NCBI RefSeq assembly: GCF_009765365.1
Contig: NZ_VTOM01000003.1
Coordinates: 1 to 64,000, forward strand
Reading direction: 5' to 3'
From: Antarcticirhabdus aurantiaca
Lineage (GTDB): Bacteria > Pseudomonadota > Alphaproteobacteria > Rhizobiales > Rhizobiaceae
Length of the DNA stretch: 64,000 bases
Position numbers and translations under genes: made by a program. Shown here in pieces: positions 19,441-32,900 of this stretch. Numbering within the stretch: position 1 is the first letter of the stretch; each line of letters begins with the position of its first letter. Below the pieces are notes generated by a model. It had not been told where the DNA came from, ran no database searches, and worked only from the letters and a program-made list of their open reading frames with translations.

Positions 19441-20940
19441 ATGAGCGACACGCGACGGATCCGCGCCCGCCTCGGACTCCTCAAGGGCTCGCTCGCCCTG
19501 CCCTTGTCCGTCCTGATGGCCTTCACGGCCGTTCTGCCGCCGGGCGGCGCCGCCGCGCAGGAGCGGCCGCGCACGGTCATGGAGATGCTGTTCGGCAATT
19601 CCTCGCGCCAGGCCGCCCCGCCGCAGCGCGTGGAGCGCCGCCAACGCGGCACCGCGGCGCAGCAGCAGCGCCGCGGCACCCGCAACCGCGAGGCCGCCCG
19701 CGAGCGGCGCTCCAACGGCCGCCAGCAGCAGACGTCCCGCCGCGGCGGCCGGTCGGCGCCCCGTGCCGCCGCAGCCGCAGCGGCGGCGGCAACCGCTGCC
19801 CCCGCGGCGCCGGCCGTCGTCGAGAAGGCGCCGGACGCGCGCAAGGTGCTCGTGGTCGGCGACTTTCTCGCCGCTTCCCTCGCCAAGGGCCTGACGCGAT
19901 CCTTCGCGACGGACGCGAGCGTCGTCATCGAGGAGCGCTCCAACGGCTCCTCGGGCCTCGTGCGGACCGACCACTACGACTGGCTCGGCGAACTGAAGCC
20001 GATGCTGGAGTCGACCGATCCGGCCGCGCTCGTCGTCATGCTCGGTGCCAACGACCGCCAGCCGATCTCGCTCGGCTCCGCCTCCTACGCCCTTCGCACG
20101 GACGAATGGTCGACGGCCTACGACCAGCGCGTGGCGACCCTGGCCGGCGCGGCCAAGCAGGCGGGCATTCCGGTCATCTGGGTGGGCATGCCCTCCTTCA
20201 AGTTCGACCGGATGAGCGAGGACATGGTCTTCCTCAACGACATCTACCGGAAGAACAGCGCCACGGTTTCCGGCGAGTTCGTCGACGTCTGGGACGGTTT
20301 CGTCGACGCGAACGGCGCCTTCACCTATTCGGGTCCCGACGTCGCGGGCCAGCCGGCGCAGCTGCGCAATTCCGACGGCATCACCATGACGCCGGCGGGA
20401 GAAGACAAGCTCGCCTTCTTCGCGCGCCGGCCGCTGGAGAAGATCCTCGGCAAGTCGCTCGTCGCGTCCGCCTCGCCGGACGGGATGCAAGGCCCGGGCA
20501 TGCCGGGCGACATGGTTCCGCCGGCCGCGCCCATCGATCTCGGTGCTCCCGTCCCGGAGGGTCCCGACGACCTGCTCGGGGCAACGCCTCCGGCCGCGAC
20601 CCGCACCGCCTCTGCCGAGACCGGACCGCAGACGCCTGGCACGCCGCCGCCCGAATCGCCGCGGGATCTCCTCGTCGTTGCCGGCACCCCCACGCCCGGC
20701 GCCGAAGGGCGCGCCGACAACTTTCAATGGGACGAGAAGGGCCCCGCCGTGGCCCCGCCGGGCAGCTCCGGACCGGCTCCGATCACGGCCAGCGGCTCGC
20801 TCGATCTCGCGCCGCTCCGCTCCACCGCCGGTCCGACGCCGCCGCCCGAAATGCCGTCCCTGGAGGACGCGATCATCAACGAGTGGCAGCGCGAAAGCGA
20901 AGCCGCGCGCCAGCCGGGCTCTCCGACACCGGGGCAGTAA
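19441..20940 (+). CDS. DUF459 (SGNH-fold) envelope protein lacking the usual catalytic Ser and His
   Basis: A 499-residue exported protein. A signal segment (residues about 15-40) is followed by an Arg/Gln-rich then Ala-rich linker (about 55-130), an SGNH-hydrolase-like DUF459 domain (about 135-340) and a Pro-rich C-terminal tail. In the SGNH domain block I reads VVGDFLA where canonical enzymes have GDS, block III LGANDRQ is intact, and block V reads DGITMT where D-x-x-H is expected. The nucleophile and histidine therefore seem missing. A non-catalytic or altered role, perhaps in acyl-glycan binding, is inference. It follows the lytic transglycosylase by 16 bases and ends before a strong terminator. 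Confidence 0.82.
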   Translation: MSDTRRIRARLGLLKGSLALPLSVLMAFTAVLPPGGAAAQERPRTVMEMLFGNSSRQAAPPQRVERRQRGTAAQQQRRGTRNREAARERRSNGRQQQTSRRGGRSAPRAAAAAAAAATAAPAAPAVVEKAPDARKVLVVGDFLAASLAKGLTRSFATDASVVIEERSNGSSGLVRTDHYDWLGELKPMLESTDPAALVVMLGANDRQPISLGSASYALRTDEWSTAYDQRVATLAGAAKQAGIPVIWVGMPSFKFDRMSEDMVFLNDIYRKNSATVSGEFVDVWDGFVDANGAFTYSGPDVAGQPAQLRNSDGITMTPAGEDKLAFFARRPLEKILGKSLVASASPDGMQGPGMPGDMVPPAAPIDLGAPVPEGPDDLLGATPPAATRTASAETGPQTPGTPPPESPRDLLVVAGTPTPGAEGRADNFQWDEKGPAVAPPGSSGPAPITASGSLDLAPLRSTAGPTPPPEMPSLEDAIINEWQRESEAARQPGSPTPGQ

Positions 20941-20967
20941 TAGGGCAGATCTCTCAAGCGCATACAA

Positions 20968-21002
20968 CAAAAAGCTCGCCTGAGACCTCAGGCGAGCTTT
21001 TT
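20968..21002. terminator. Bidirectional terminator between DUF459 gene and gltD
   Basis: A long AT-flanked hairpin: A-rich left arm and T-rich right arm around the GCTCGCC/GGCGAGC core with a GACC loop (20984-20987). T-run on both strands; separates the convergent DUF459 and gltD genes. Confidence 0.92.
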
Positions 21003-21028
21003 CGTTCAAGCTGCTGCTCGGCCTGCCG

Positions 21029-22483
21029 TTACCGAGGCAGGGTGGTCGAGCCCGTGAGGTCGATGTCGATGGCGCGGGCGGCCTGCCGCCCCTCTCGGAT
21101 CGCCCAGACCACGAGCGACTGGCCGCGGCGCACGTCGCCGGCAGCGTAGAGCTTGTCCATCGAGGTGCGATAGGCCTTGTCGTCCGCCTGGACCGACACG
21201 TTCCCGCGGCGGTCGGCGACGGTCTTGAGCCCTTCGCCGGCCTCCCGCAGGAGACCGTCCTCGAACGGACCGGCGAAGCCGATGGCGATGAAGGCGAGAT
21301 CCGCCTTGATCACGAACTCGGTGCCGGGGATCGGCTTGCGCTTCTCGTCCACCTCGGCGCACTTCACGCCTGTGAGGTGTCCGTCCTCGCCGATGAAGGC
21401 GAGCGTCGCCACCTGGAACTCGCGCACCGCGCCTTCGGCCTGCGACGAGGATGTCCGCATCTTGGTTGCCCAGTAGGGCCAGACCTCGAGCTTGTTCTCC
21501 ATGGCCGGCGGCTGCGGGCGGATATCCAGCTGGGTGACCTTCACGGCGCCCTGACGGAAGGCCGTGCCGACGCAGTCGGAGGCCGTGTCGCCGCCACCGA
21601 CCACGACGACGTGCTTGCCGCCGGCCCAGATCTCCTCGGACTTCCAGCCCTTCGGCATGACCGCCTCGCCGCCGACGCGGCGGTTCTGCTGTACGAGGTA
21701 GGGCATCGCGTCGAAGATGCCCTGGAGCCCTTCGCGCGGGATGCCCGCTTCGCGCGGCTTCTCGGCCCCGCCGCAATACAGCACCGCGTCGTACTCAGCC
21801 GTCAGCTCGGCCAGCGGCTTGTCCGCGCCGATCTCGACGCCGCAATGGAAGGTGACGCCCTCGCCCTGCATCTGCTCGACGCGCTTGTCGATCCAGTGCT
21901 TCTCCATCTTGAAGTCCGGAATGCCGTAGCGCAGCAAACCGCCCGGGCGGCTCTCGCGCTCGTAGACATGGACGTCGTGACCCGCGCGCCCGAGCTGCTG
22001 GGCGGCGGCCATGCCCGCCGGGCCCGAGCCGATCACGGCCACGCGCTTGCCGGTCTTGTGCTTGGGCGTCTGCGGCACGATGAGGCCGAGCTTATAGGCC
22101 TTGTCGGCGATGGCCTGCTCGATCGTCTTGATCGTGACCGGCACGTCCTCGAGGTTCAGCGTGCAGGCTTCCTCGCACGGGGCGGGGCAGATGCGGCCGG
22201 TGAATTCGGGAAAGTTGTTGGTGGAGTGGAGGTTGCGGATCGCGCCTTCCCAGTCCCCGCCATAGACGAGGTCGTTCCAATCCGGGATCTGGTTGTGGAC
22301 GGGACAGCCCGTCGGCCCATGGCAATAGGGCACGCCGCAATCCATGCAGCGCGCCGCCTGCTTGCCGACCTCCTCGTCGGACATGGGCAGGGTGAACTCG
22401 CGGAAATGCCGGATGCGGTCCGAGGCCGGCTGGTATTTCTGCGTCTGCCGGTCGATTTCGAGGAAACCCGTGACCTTGCCCAT
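21029..22483 (-). CDS. gltD: Glutamate synthase (NADPH) small subunit
   Basis: A 484-residue flavoprotein that oxidises NADPH and passes electrons to the large subunit in glutamate synthesis from glutamine and 2-oxoglutarate. The N-terminus carries the cysteine-rich iron-sulphur region ([20 protein letters not shown], then [10 protein letters not shown]), followed by the FAD motif [10 protein letters not shown] and the NADPH-binding [12 protein letters not shown] at 22483 has GGAGG upstream; the longer frame to 22672 is rejected. It is the third gene of gltB-gst-gltD, but a 250-base gap separates it from the gst gene, so it may have its own promoter. Confidence 0.96.
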   Translation of the reverse strand: MGKVTGFLEIDRQTQKYQPASDRIRHFREFTLPMSDEEVGKQAARCMDCGVPYCHGPTGCPVHNQIPDWNDLVYGGDWEGAIRNLHSTNNFPEFTGRICPAPCEEACTLNLEDVPVTIKTIEQAIADKAYKLGLIVPQTPKHKTGKRVAVIGSGPAGMAAAQQLGRAGHDVHVYERESRPGGLLRYGIPDFKMEKHWIDKRVEQMQGEGVTFHCGVEIGADKPLAELTAEYDAVLYCGGAEKPREAGIPREGLQGIFDAMPYLVQQNRRVGGEAVMPKGWKSEEIWAGGKHVVVVGGGDTASDCVGTAFRQGAVKVTQLDIRPQPPAMENKLEVWPYWATKMRTSSSQAEGAVREFQVATLAFIGEDGHLTGVKCAEVDEKRKPIPGTEFVIKADLAFIAIGFAGPFEDGLLREAGEGLKTVADRRGNVSVQADDKAYRTSMDKLYAAGDVRRGQSLVVWAIREGRQAARAIDIDLTGSTTLPR

Positions 22484-22733
22484 TCGACCCTCCATGCCCG
22501 CGAGTTCGCGGCCATTGCCGCGCGTCCGCGTTCGCAAGAACAAGCCCGACGCGGGCATCGCGCCGGGCTCACACCCTCTACACCATGCGTTCCCAGATTC
22601 GAACGCGTCTAAACGATCGTTCCGCGGCAGCCTCCCGACTGGCAGGCGGCGCCTCGATCCTGCCGCCCGCAAGCGGCAAAATACGACAGCGTTACTGCCC
22701 TATTTCGGCGGTCACCGCAAGCCGCACGGCACC

Positions 22734-23366
22734 TCAGCCGTAGGGCGTCGCGCGGAATGCTTCGAGATCCTGCACCCGCGCCCACCAGTCGGACACGCCG
22801 GCGACCCCGAGGAGCTCGTCCTTGTCGGGCGTCATGGCGACGTAGGCGAGGATCGGCGCGAGGAAGAAGTCGGCGACGCTCGGCGCCTCGCCGGCGATCC
22901 AGGGCGAATCGTTCTTGATGCGCATGATCGTCTCGAGAACCGTGCGGCCGGTCTCCACGCCTTTCGCCCGTCCTTCCTCGTTCTTGCCGCCGACGAAGTC
23001 GGGAAAGAGGTGGTAGGCCGCGACGCCGCCGATCAGTGCGCCGTAGCCGTAGGAGTCGAGGATGCAGACGGCCATGTCCATCCGCGCCCGGTCCTTCGGG
23101 TCGGAGGGGATCACGGACGGTCCAGACAGGACCGTATCGAGATACTGCGCAATCGCCGCCGTCTCGATGATCCGGAAATCGCCGTGGTCCAGCACCGGCA
23201 CCTTGCCGAAGGGGTGGCGCTGGCGATGCTCCGCCGACTGCGGCTCGCCCTTCATGACGTTCAGCGGCACCTGCTCGTAGTCGGTGACGCCCTTCTCGTG
23301 CAGCACCATGCGCACGGTGCGCACGTAGGTCGAGTTGTTGAAGCCCCAGAGCTTGATGTCGGCCAT
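22734..23366 (-). CDS. Glutathione S-transferase family protein
   Basis: A 210-residue protein with the two GST domains: a thioredoxin-like N-terminal domain (IKLWGFNNSTYVRTVRMVL, HPFGKVPVL, and the glutathione-binding IIETAAIAQYLD with the Glu-Thr pair) and an all-helical C-terminal domain (GEAPSVADFFLAPIL with the N-capping Ser-x-x-Asp). In the first loop the sequence is NSTYVRTVR, giving Ser as the likely activating residue. Substrate unknown. The ATG at 23366 follows GGGAGGTGAG. It is inserted between gltB and gltD on the same strand, 87 bases after gltB. Confidence 0.9.
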   Translation of the reverse strand: MADIKLWGFNNSTYVRTVRMVLHEKGVTDYEQVPLNVMKGEPQSAEHRQRHPFGKVPVLDHGDFRIIETAAIAQYLDTVLSGPSVIPSDPKDRARMDMAVCILDSYGYGALIGGVAAYHLFPDFVGGKNEEGRAKGVETGRTVLETIMRIKNDSPWIAGEAPSVADFFLAPILAYVAMTPDKDELLGVAGVSDWWARVQDLEAFRATPYG

Positions 23367-23453
23367 GACCCTCACCTCCCAAGAAAGAGGGGCCGCGGCT
23401 GGTGCCGCGGCCCCGTGGAGGATCGAGATAGGCGCGCTCGCCTCGTCGGCGAA

Positions 23454-28169
<4,716 letters not shown>

Positions 28170-28485
28170 CGCTCGTGTCTCCCGTGTTCGGGGCAAAATG
28201 CCCCTGTCCCGTCGGGCGCGCATGTTAAGGCCTCTGCCTCCCCGAGGCGAGCGTCCGAACCGTCGCGCGCAAAGGCCAGCATCCCGCTCCCCTGCGCCGG
28301 GACCACCCGGCGAGCAAGTAAGACAGCAATGCTGACCTAATTTCGCCCTTATGTCAGTTGAAGCGGCCGCGCGCAAGGGGACGTGCCGAGCCGACACCGG
28401 TCGCGAGCCGACGAGGCAAGTGGCGCCGGGCTCGGCGGGCACCCCCGCTTGAACAAAACGGCGTCGGGGCTTACGCCCTTTCCCC
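28170..28485. promoter_or_regulatory. Divergent promoter region between gltB and the threonine aldolase gene
   Basis: 316 bases with no gene. It must hold the gltB promoter and probably that of the divergent gene at 28486. A relatively AT-rich patch (about 28325-28355) is the best place for the promoters; I see no well-defined operator, riboswitch or terminator. Confidence 0.5.
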
Positions 28486-29535
28486 ATGATCTTCGCATCC
28501 GACAACTGGTCCGGCGCCCATCCCGCCGTCAACGAGTCCCTCGCCCGCCACTCCGGCGGTTTTGCCGCCGCCTACGGCGCGAGCGAGATCGACAAGGCGA
28601 TCGAGAAGCGCTTCAACGACGTCTTCGAGCGGGAGGTGGCCGTCTTCTTCGTCGGCACCGGCACCGCCGCCAACTCGCTCGCCTTCGCCGCCGTCAACCG
28701 GCCCGGAGGCGTCGTCATGTGCCACCGGGAAGCCCACGTCATCGAGGACGAGTGCGGCGCGCCCGAGTTCTTCACCCACGGCGCCCGCATGGCGCCGGTC
28801 GACGGCCCGGACGGCCTGATCGATCCGGAGAATCTCCGCCGCGAGCTGAAGCGCTTCCGGCCCGGCTTCGTCCATGCCGGCCAGCCCATGGCCGTGTCGA
28901 TCAGTCAGGCGAGCGAGGCGGGAACGCTTTATTCCTTCGAGACGATCGAGGCGATCGCCGCCATCGCGCACGAGCAGAAGCTCGCGCTCCACATGGACGG
29001 CGCCCGCTTCGCTAACGCGCTCGTCGCCACGAACGCCTCGCCCGCCGAGATGACCTGGAAGCGAGGCGTCGACATCCTGTCCTTCGGCGCGACGAAGAAC
29101 GGCTGCTGGTGCGCCGAGGCCGTCGTCTTCTTCGATCCGGAAAAGGCGCTGCAGTTCCCCTATATCCGCAAGCGCGGCGCCCAGCTCTTCTCCAAGACGC
29201 GCTTCATCGCCGCCCAGCTCGCCGCCTATCTCGACGGCGACCTCTGGCTCGACCTCGCCCGGCACTCCAACGCCATGGCGGACCGCCTGCGCGCCGGCCT
29301 GGATTCGAGCCGCCACGCCCGCCAAGCCTGGGCGACGCGCTCCAACGAGATCTTCGCCGTCCTCGACGACGCGGTCGCGCAGCGCCTCCTGGCGGACGGC
29401 GCCGTGTTCTACGACTGGAACGCGCCGCACGGGCATCACGACCTCGTCGGCGCGAACGAGCGGCTCGTGCGCCTCGTCACCAGCTGGTCGACGGAAGCGG
29501 CGGAGGTGGACCGCTTCTGCGCCGCCCTCGCCTGA
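28486..29535 (+). CDS. ltaE: Low-specificity L-threonine aldolase-like PLP enzyme
   Basis: A 349-residue PLP-dependent enzyme of the beta-eliminating lyase group that splits L-threonine or L-allo-threonine into glycine and acetaldehyde. [13 protein letters not shown], the PLP-binding loop [23 protein letters not shown] and the Schiff-base lysine in [17 protein letters not shown] (Lys204) are visible. Full length. The Shine-Dalgarno is weak (CCCCTTTCCCC before the ATG), but no better start exists. Divergent from gltB. Confidence 0.92.
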   Translation: MIFASDNWSGAHPAVNESLARHSGGFAAAYGASEIDKAIEKRFNDVFEREVAVFFVGTGTAANSLAFAAVNRPGGVVMCHREAHVIEDECGAPEFFTHGARMAPVDGPDGLIDPENLRRELKRFRPGFVHAGQPMAVSISQASEAGTLYSFETIEAIAAIAHEQKLALHMDGARFANALVATNASPAEMTWKRGVDILSFGATKNGCWCAEAVVFFDPEKALQFPYIRKRGAQLFSKTRFIAAQLAAYLDGDLWLDLARHSNAMADRLRAGLDSSRHARQAWATRSNEIFAVLDDAVAQRLLADGAVFYDWNAPHGHHDLVGANERLVRLVTSWSTEAAEVDRFCAALA

Positions 29536-29609
29536 TGTCGGTCCTCGTCCGAGGGAACGGGCGAGCCGACCTGCGGGTTGTTCCTCCATCGCTGCAATGG
29601 AGGACCCCC

Positions 29610-29873
29610 ATGGCGACCGATGCATTCGAACAGGGCAAGCTGGCCTTCGCGCACAACATCCCGATGTCGGCCTGCGAGTATCCGGTCAGCTCGAGTCTTC
29701 GCTCCGACTGGATGTCGGGCTGGACGCAGGCGCGCAACGCATCGCCGAGCACCGGCCATCCCGGCATGATGGGCGACGGCACCGAGGAGCAGAACCTCAA
29801 CCAGCGCGGCAATCCGGAGGCCCGCATCTCCGAAGACGAGGTCGATGCCGCCTTCGGCCAGCGCAAGCATTGA
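29610..29873 (+). CDS. RMF-like small protein (ribosome modulation factor fold)
   Basis: An 87-residue soluble protein. Residues about 5-42 match the pattern of ribosome modulation factor (PF04957-type): a G-x-x-A region (QGKLAFAHN), a cysteine and Pro/Tyr turn (SACEYPVSSSLRSDW), and the closing WMSGWTQAR resembling the family's WLGGWREA. The C-terminal half (GTEEQNLNQRGNPEARISEDEV) is polar and probably disordered. RMF dimerises ribosomes in stationary phase in gammaproteobacteria; relatives in alphaproteobacteria are uncharacterised. GGAGG lies 8 bases before the ATG at 29610; a terminator follows directly. Called by pattern only. Confidence 0.6.
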   Translation: MATDAFEQGKLAFAHNIPMSACEYPVSSSLRSDWMSGWTQARNASPSTGHPGMMGDGTEEQNLNQRGNPEARISEDEVDAAFGQRKH

Positions 29874-29900
29874 CCGTCCAACCTCGACCCGCGACATGAC

Positions 29901-29945
29901 AGCGGCCGGCATCGCCCCGAGCGATGCCGGCCGCTGTCCGCTTTT
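29901..29945 (+). terminator. Terminator after the RMF-like gene
   Basis: A 15-bp perfect stem (29901-29915 with 29921-29935), loop CCCGA, then CTTTTT at 29941. Ends the rightward transcript. Confidence 0.85.
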
Positions 29946-29960
29946 TACCTGCCCAAACGA

Positions 29961-29987
29961 AAAGCGGCGCCCCGAGGGGCGCCGCTC
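29961..29987 (-). terminator. Terminator after the small heat-shock gene
   Basis: A GC-rich hairpin in which 29963-29972 pairs with 29977-29986. On the minus strand the stem is followed by TTTTCGTTT. It lies 38 bases past the leftward hsp20 stop. Confidence 0.75.
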
Positions 29988-30024
29988 CGTTGTTCAGGCT
30001 GCAGTCGGGGCGGACGATCCGCCG

Positions 30025-30486
30025 TCAGGCGGCGTTGGCCTCAATCTGCTTGGCGTTCTCGTTGCCCGCCGACACGATGTCGATCTTGCGGGGCTTCATC
30101 GCCTCGGGAATGACCCGGACGAGGTCGACGTGGAGAAGGCCGTTCTTCAGGCTCGCGCCCTTGACCTCGACATACTCGGCCAACTGGAAGCGGCGCTCGA
30201 AGGCGCGCCCCGCGATGCCGCGATAGAGGAAGTCGTTCTGCTCCTTCTCCTCGGCCTTCTCGCCCTTCACGGTCAGCACGTTCTCGCGCGACTCGATGGA
30301 GAGCTCGTTCTGGCCGAAGCCCGCGACCGCCATGGTGATGCGGTAGGCGTTCTCGCCCGTGCGCTCGATGTTGTAGGGCGGATAGGTCTGGCCGTTGTCC
30401 GGCTGCGACAGCCCATCCAGCATCGAGAAGAGCCGGTCGAAGCCGACGGTCGAGCGATAGAGCGGGGCAAAGTCGGTGCTACGCAT
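30025..30486 (-). CDS. Small heat-shock protein (Hsp20/IbpA type)
   Basis: A 153-residue cytoplasmic holdase chaperone. N-terminal segment MRSTDFAPLYRSTVGFDRLF is typical of class A rhizobial sHsps. The alpha-crystallin core runs from about residue 36 (YPPYNIERTGENAYRITMAV) through ENVLTVKGEKAEE and RGIAGRAFERRFQLAEYVEV to GLLHVDLVR, and the C-terminal tail has the PRKIDI (I-x-I-like) anchor. ATG at 30486 has GGAG ten bases upstream, in a stem matching a ROSE-type thermometer (see separate feature). Has its own terminator. Likely regulated by temperature through its leader. Confidence 0.95.
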   Translation of the reverse strand: MRSTDFAPLYRSTVGFDRLFSMLDGLSQPDNGQTYPPYNIERTGENAYRITMAVAGFGQNELSIESRENVLTVKGEKAEEKEQNDFLYRGIAGRAFERRFQLAEYVEVKGASLKNGLLHVDLVRVIPEAMKPRKIDIVSAGNENAKQIEANAA

Positions 30487-30580
30487 GGATTGTTCTCCGT
30501 TAGAAGCAACAGGTTCGCGTGTGGCTCGGATCGCATCCCGAAGCGGCGATGCTGCCGGCCAGCGGCCCCTTTCGGCGACC
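30487..30580 (-). promoter_or_regulatory. ROSE-like RNA thermometer in the hsp20 leader
   Basis: Minus-strand leader just before the hsp20 ATG. Bases 30510-30491 (minus strand) read GUUGCUUCUAACGGAGAACA. CUUC pairs with GGAG of the Shine-Dalgarno around a UAAC loop, and UU pairs with AA, leaving one G bulged. This U-U-G-C-U to Shine-Dalgarno pairing with a bulged G is the hallmark of ROSE elements in rhizobial small heat-shock genes. A second hairpin (GCATC/GATGC around a GC-rich loop) lies upstream at about 30525-30545. Judged by eye, without energy calculation. Confidence 0.5.
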
Positions 30581-31027
30581 GCATCCAGAATTTGGTGCGC
30601 GAATCCGACGCTCGCAAGAGGCATCGATCACGCTTTCGTGAGGTCCTTCATCGGCCTCGTTCGAGCCCCGGTTCGGGAGCGGCCCCGCACAGATGAACCG
30701 CAGATGAACGCACCCTTCCGCCGGCGTTCAGACGGCCGGCCCTATGGTCACATCAGAATTCATTGGTAACCGGCTCGCGGAACCAGAGACCTCAAGGACG
30801 GGTGGTTCCGCATCCTCTTCGAGCCGACGTCTCGTCCCGGCCATTGCCGGGCGCGGGAACGGCCGTGGCGTCCCGTCCCTTCCGCTGCGGCCGCTCGGGC
30901 CGGGAGTTCCTTCGTGGACTCCCGGCCTCATTTTCCATGATCGGTCCGCGTCCTTCCTTTTCGCGATTTTCCTTTTCCCGCTGGGCGCCTATGACAAGGC
31001 GGACCGCTGACCGCCTCGGAATTGCCG
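30581..31027. other. Intergenic region with inverted repeats, no convincing gene
   Basis: About 450 bases without a supported gene. It holds the hsp20 promoter region, an inverted repeat GCGGAACCA/TGGTTCCGC at 30777-30785 and 30803-30811, and a terminator-like hairpin at 30898-30927 (GGCCGGGAG/CTCCCGGCC, plus three more pairs and a bulged T) followed by TCATTTTCC. A small structured RNA transcribed rightward and ending there is possible. A short open frame across it (30744-31010) has no start signal or resemblance. Confidence 0.4.
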
Positions 31028-32059
31028 ATGAAGACGCCCGCCACCGTTTCGAGCCGGCTCCATCCGACGCCCGGCAATCCCCTGCCCGAGGGCATCGAGA
31101 GCGGCGTCCTCGAAACGCGCGACGGCAAGATGCTTCGCTACGCCGTCTGCCCGCCGCGCGGCGGGCGGCTGCGGGGCACGGTTCTCCTGGCGCAAGGGCG
31201 CAACGAGGCGATCGAGAAGTATTTCGAGACGATCGACGACCTTTGCGCCCTCGGCTTCGCGGTGGTCACCTTCGACTGGCGCGGTCAGGGCGGCTCGCAA
31301 CGGCTCCTTGGCAACCCCGCCAAGGGGCATGCCGTCGCCATCGAGGACTTCGCCGAGGATCTCGTCGGCGTTCTCGACACCGTCGCGCTGAAGCTGTTTC
31401 CGCCGCCCGTCGTCATTCTCGCCCATTCAATGGGCGGCCTCGTCGCGCTGGCGGCGTCCAACGTCGTCGCCGACCGCGTCGAACGGCTCGTGCTGACCGC
31501 CCCGCTCGTGGGCTTGCCGATGACGCGCCGCGGCCTGCGGCTGCGCAGCGGCGCGGCGCGTCTTTTTCGCCTGCTCGGCCTCGGCTCGGCCTCCGCTCAG
31601 CCGGCTCTGCGCAAGGGCCGCGGCTGGACCTTCGCCACAAGCCCCCTCACCAGCGATCCCGGCCGCTTCAAACGCAATCTCGAGATGGCGCAGGCGGCGC
31701 CGCACCTGTTCGTCGGCGCGCCGACGATTGCTTGGTTCGACACCATGGCCCGCACCATGGCGGAGTTCGAGGACTCGGACGTCATCGCCGACCTGTCGAT
31801 CCCGACACTCTTCCTGATCGCCGGCTCGGACCGCGTGGTTTCGTCGGACGCGAGCGAGCGTCTCGCTTGGCGGATGCGCTGCGGACACGCGGTCGTCATT
31901 CCCTTCGCGCGCCACGAACTGCTGCAGGAGGCGGACCGCTACCGCGCGCCGGTGATCGCCGCCATCGACCGCTTCCTGACCGGCCTGCCGCCCGTGGTCG
32001 ACCGCGAAGCCATCGCGGCCGAGGTCGAGGCGGCGCTTGCCGACGTCGCGGCGGAGTGA
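31028..32059 (+). CDS. Alpha/beta hydrolase, lysophospholipase/monoglyceride-lipase type
   Basis: A 343-residue hydrolase without a clear signal peptide. Nucleophile elbow AHSMGGLVAL (Ser in G/H-x-S-x-G), an oxyanion and strand region VVTFDWRGQGGSQRL, an acid residue in LIAGSDRVV and a histidine in PFARHELLQEA complete the triad. It matches the PldB/monoglyceride lipase branch (COG2267). Substrate is not determined. ATG at 31028 is used; a TTG two codons earlier is possible. Its stop at 32059 directly abuts the stop of the convergent inositol-phosphatase-like gene (32060), with no terminator between. Confidence 0.9.
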   Translation: MKTPATVSSRLHPTPGNPLPEGIESGVLETRDGKMLRYAVCPPRGGRLRGTVLLAQGRNEAIEKYFETIDDLCALGFAVVTFDWRGQGGSQRLLGNPAKGHAVAIEDFAEDLVGVLDTVALKLFPPPVVILAHSMGGLVALAASNVVADRVERLVLTAPLVGLPMTRRGLRLRSGAARLFRLLGLGSASAQPALRKGRGWTFATSPLTSDPGRFKRNLEMAQAAPHLFVGAPTIAWFDTMARTMAEFEDSDVIADLSIPTLFLIAGSDRVVSSDASERLAWRMRCGHAVVIPFARHELLQEADRYRAPVIAAIDRFLTGLPPVVDREAIAAEVEAALADVAAE

Positions 32060-32839
32060 TCAGGCGCCGACGATCCGCAGCACCGCCTCGTGCAGCCGCG
32101 GGTTGGCCGATGCGACGACGTCGCCGCCCGCCTCCGCGCGCCCTCCGGCCGTCGTCGTGACGACGCCGCCGGCCTGCTCGATGATGGGGATCAGCGCCGC
32201 GATGTCGTAGGGTTGCAGCCCGCCTTCGACGACGATGTCCGCGAAGCCCGAGGCGAGCATCGCGAAGGCGTAGCAGTCCGTGCCGAAGCGGGTCAGCCGG
32301 CAGCGTGCCTCCAGCGCTTCGAAACGCCCGAGCGCCTCGTCCTTGAAGAGCCGCGGGCTGGTCGTGAAGAGCGTCGCCGCCTCGATCGTCTCCGTCGCGC
32401 GCGTCTGCAGCGCCGCCGTCTCGCCCCGCCAGGAGCGCTGCGCCTCGCGACCGTCGCCCCAGAACCGCTCGCCCGTGAAAGGCTGCGACATGATGCCGGC
32501 GCGGGCGCGGCCATTCTCGTAGTAGCCGATCAGCGTGCCCCAGACCGGCACACCGGAGATGAAGACGCGCGTCCCGTCGATGGGATCGATGACCCACTGC
32601 CGCGTCGAATCGCCCGTCGCGCCAAACTCCTCCCCGAGGATGCCGTCGTCCGGCCGCGTCTCGGCCAACACCCGGCGGATCGCCCGCTCGGCCTCGCGGT
32701 CGCCCTCGGTCACGGGATCGAAGTCGGCGGGCCGCTTGTTGTCGATGCCCATGGACCGGCGGAACCGCGGCAGCGTTTCCGCGTCGGCCGCGTCGGCCAG
32801 GCGGTGCAGCAGCGCCGCCGTCACGTCGATATCGCTCAT
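32060..32839 (-). CDS. hisN: Inositol-monophosphatase family protein, HisN-type histidinol-phosphatase
   Basis: A 259-residue metal-dependent phosphatase. The two family motifs are present: GEEFGA with the metal-binding glutamates and VIDPIDGTRVFISGVPVWG; the second metal motif region is EGGLQPYDIAALIPII. In rhizobia and actinobacteria this subgroup includes the histidinol-phosphate phosphatase of histidine synthesis, while close relatives act on inositol-1-phosphate or fructose-1,6-bisphosphate; the DPIDGTRVFISG form favours HisN. ATG at 32839 is the family N-terminus; the open frame extends further but overlaps the neighbour. Convergent with the hydrolase gene, and just downstream of the N-formylglutamate amidohydrolase. 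Confidence 0.85.
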   Translation of the reverse strand: MSDIDVTAALLHRLADAADAETLPRFRRSMGIDNKRPADFDPVTEGDREAERAIRRVLAETRPDDGILGEEFGATGDSTRQWVIDPIDGTRVFISGVPVWGTLIGYYENGRARAGIMSQPFTGERFWGDGREAQRSWRGETAALQTRATETIEAATLFTTSPRLFKDEALGRFEALEARCRLTRFGTDCYAFAMLASGFADIVVEGGLQPYDIAALIPIIEQAGGVVTTTAGGRAEAGGDVVASANPRLHEAVLRIVGA

Positions 32840-32900
32840 GCCGCTCGCCCTTCGTCTCGCGCGCCTCGATCCGCTTCGAAGACGAGCTATAGGCGATGGC

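Noticed and set aside
30744..31010. Small gene between hsp20 and the hydrolase
   Set aside because: No Shine-Dalgarno or family resemblance, and it spans a terminator-like hairpin.
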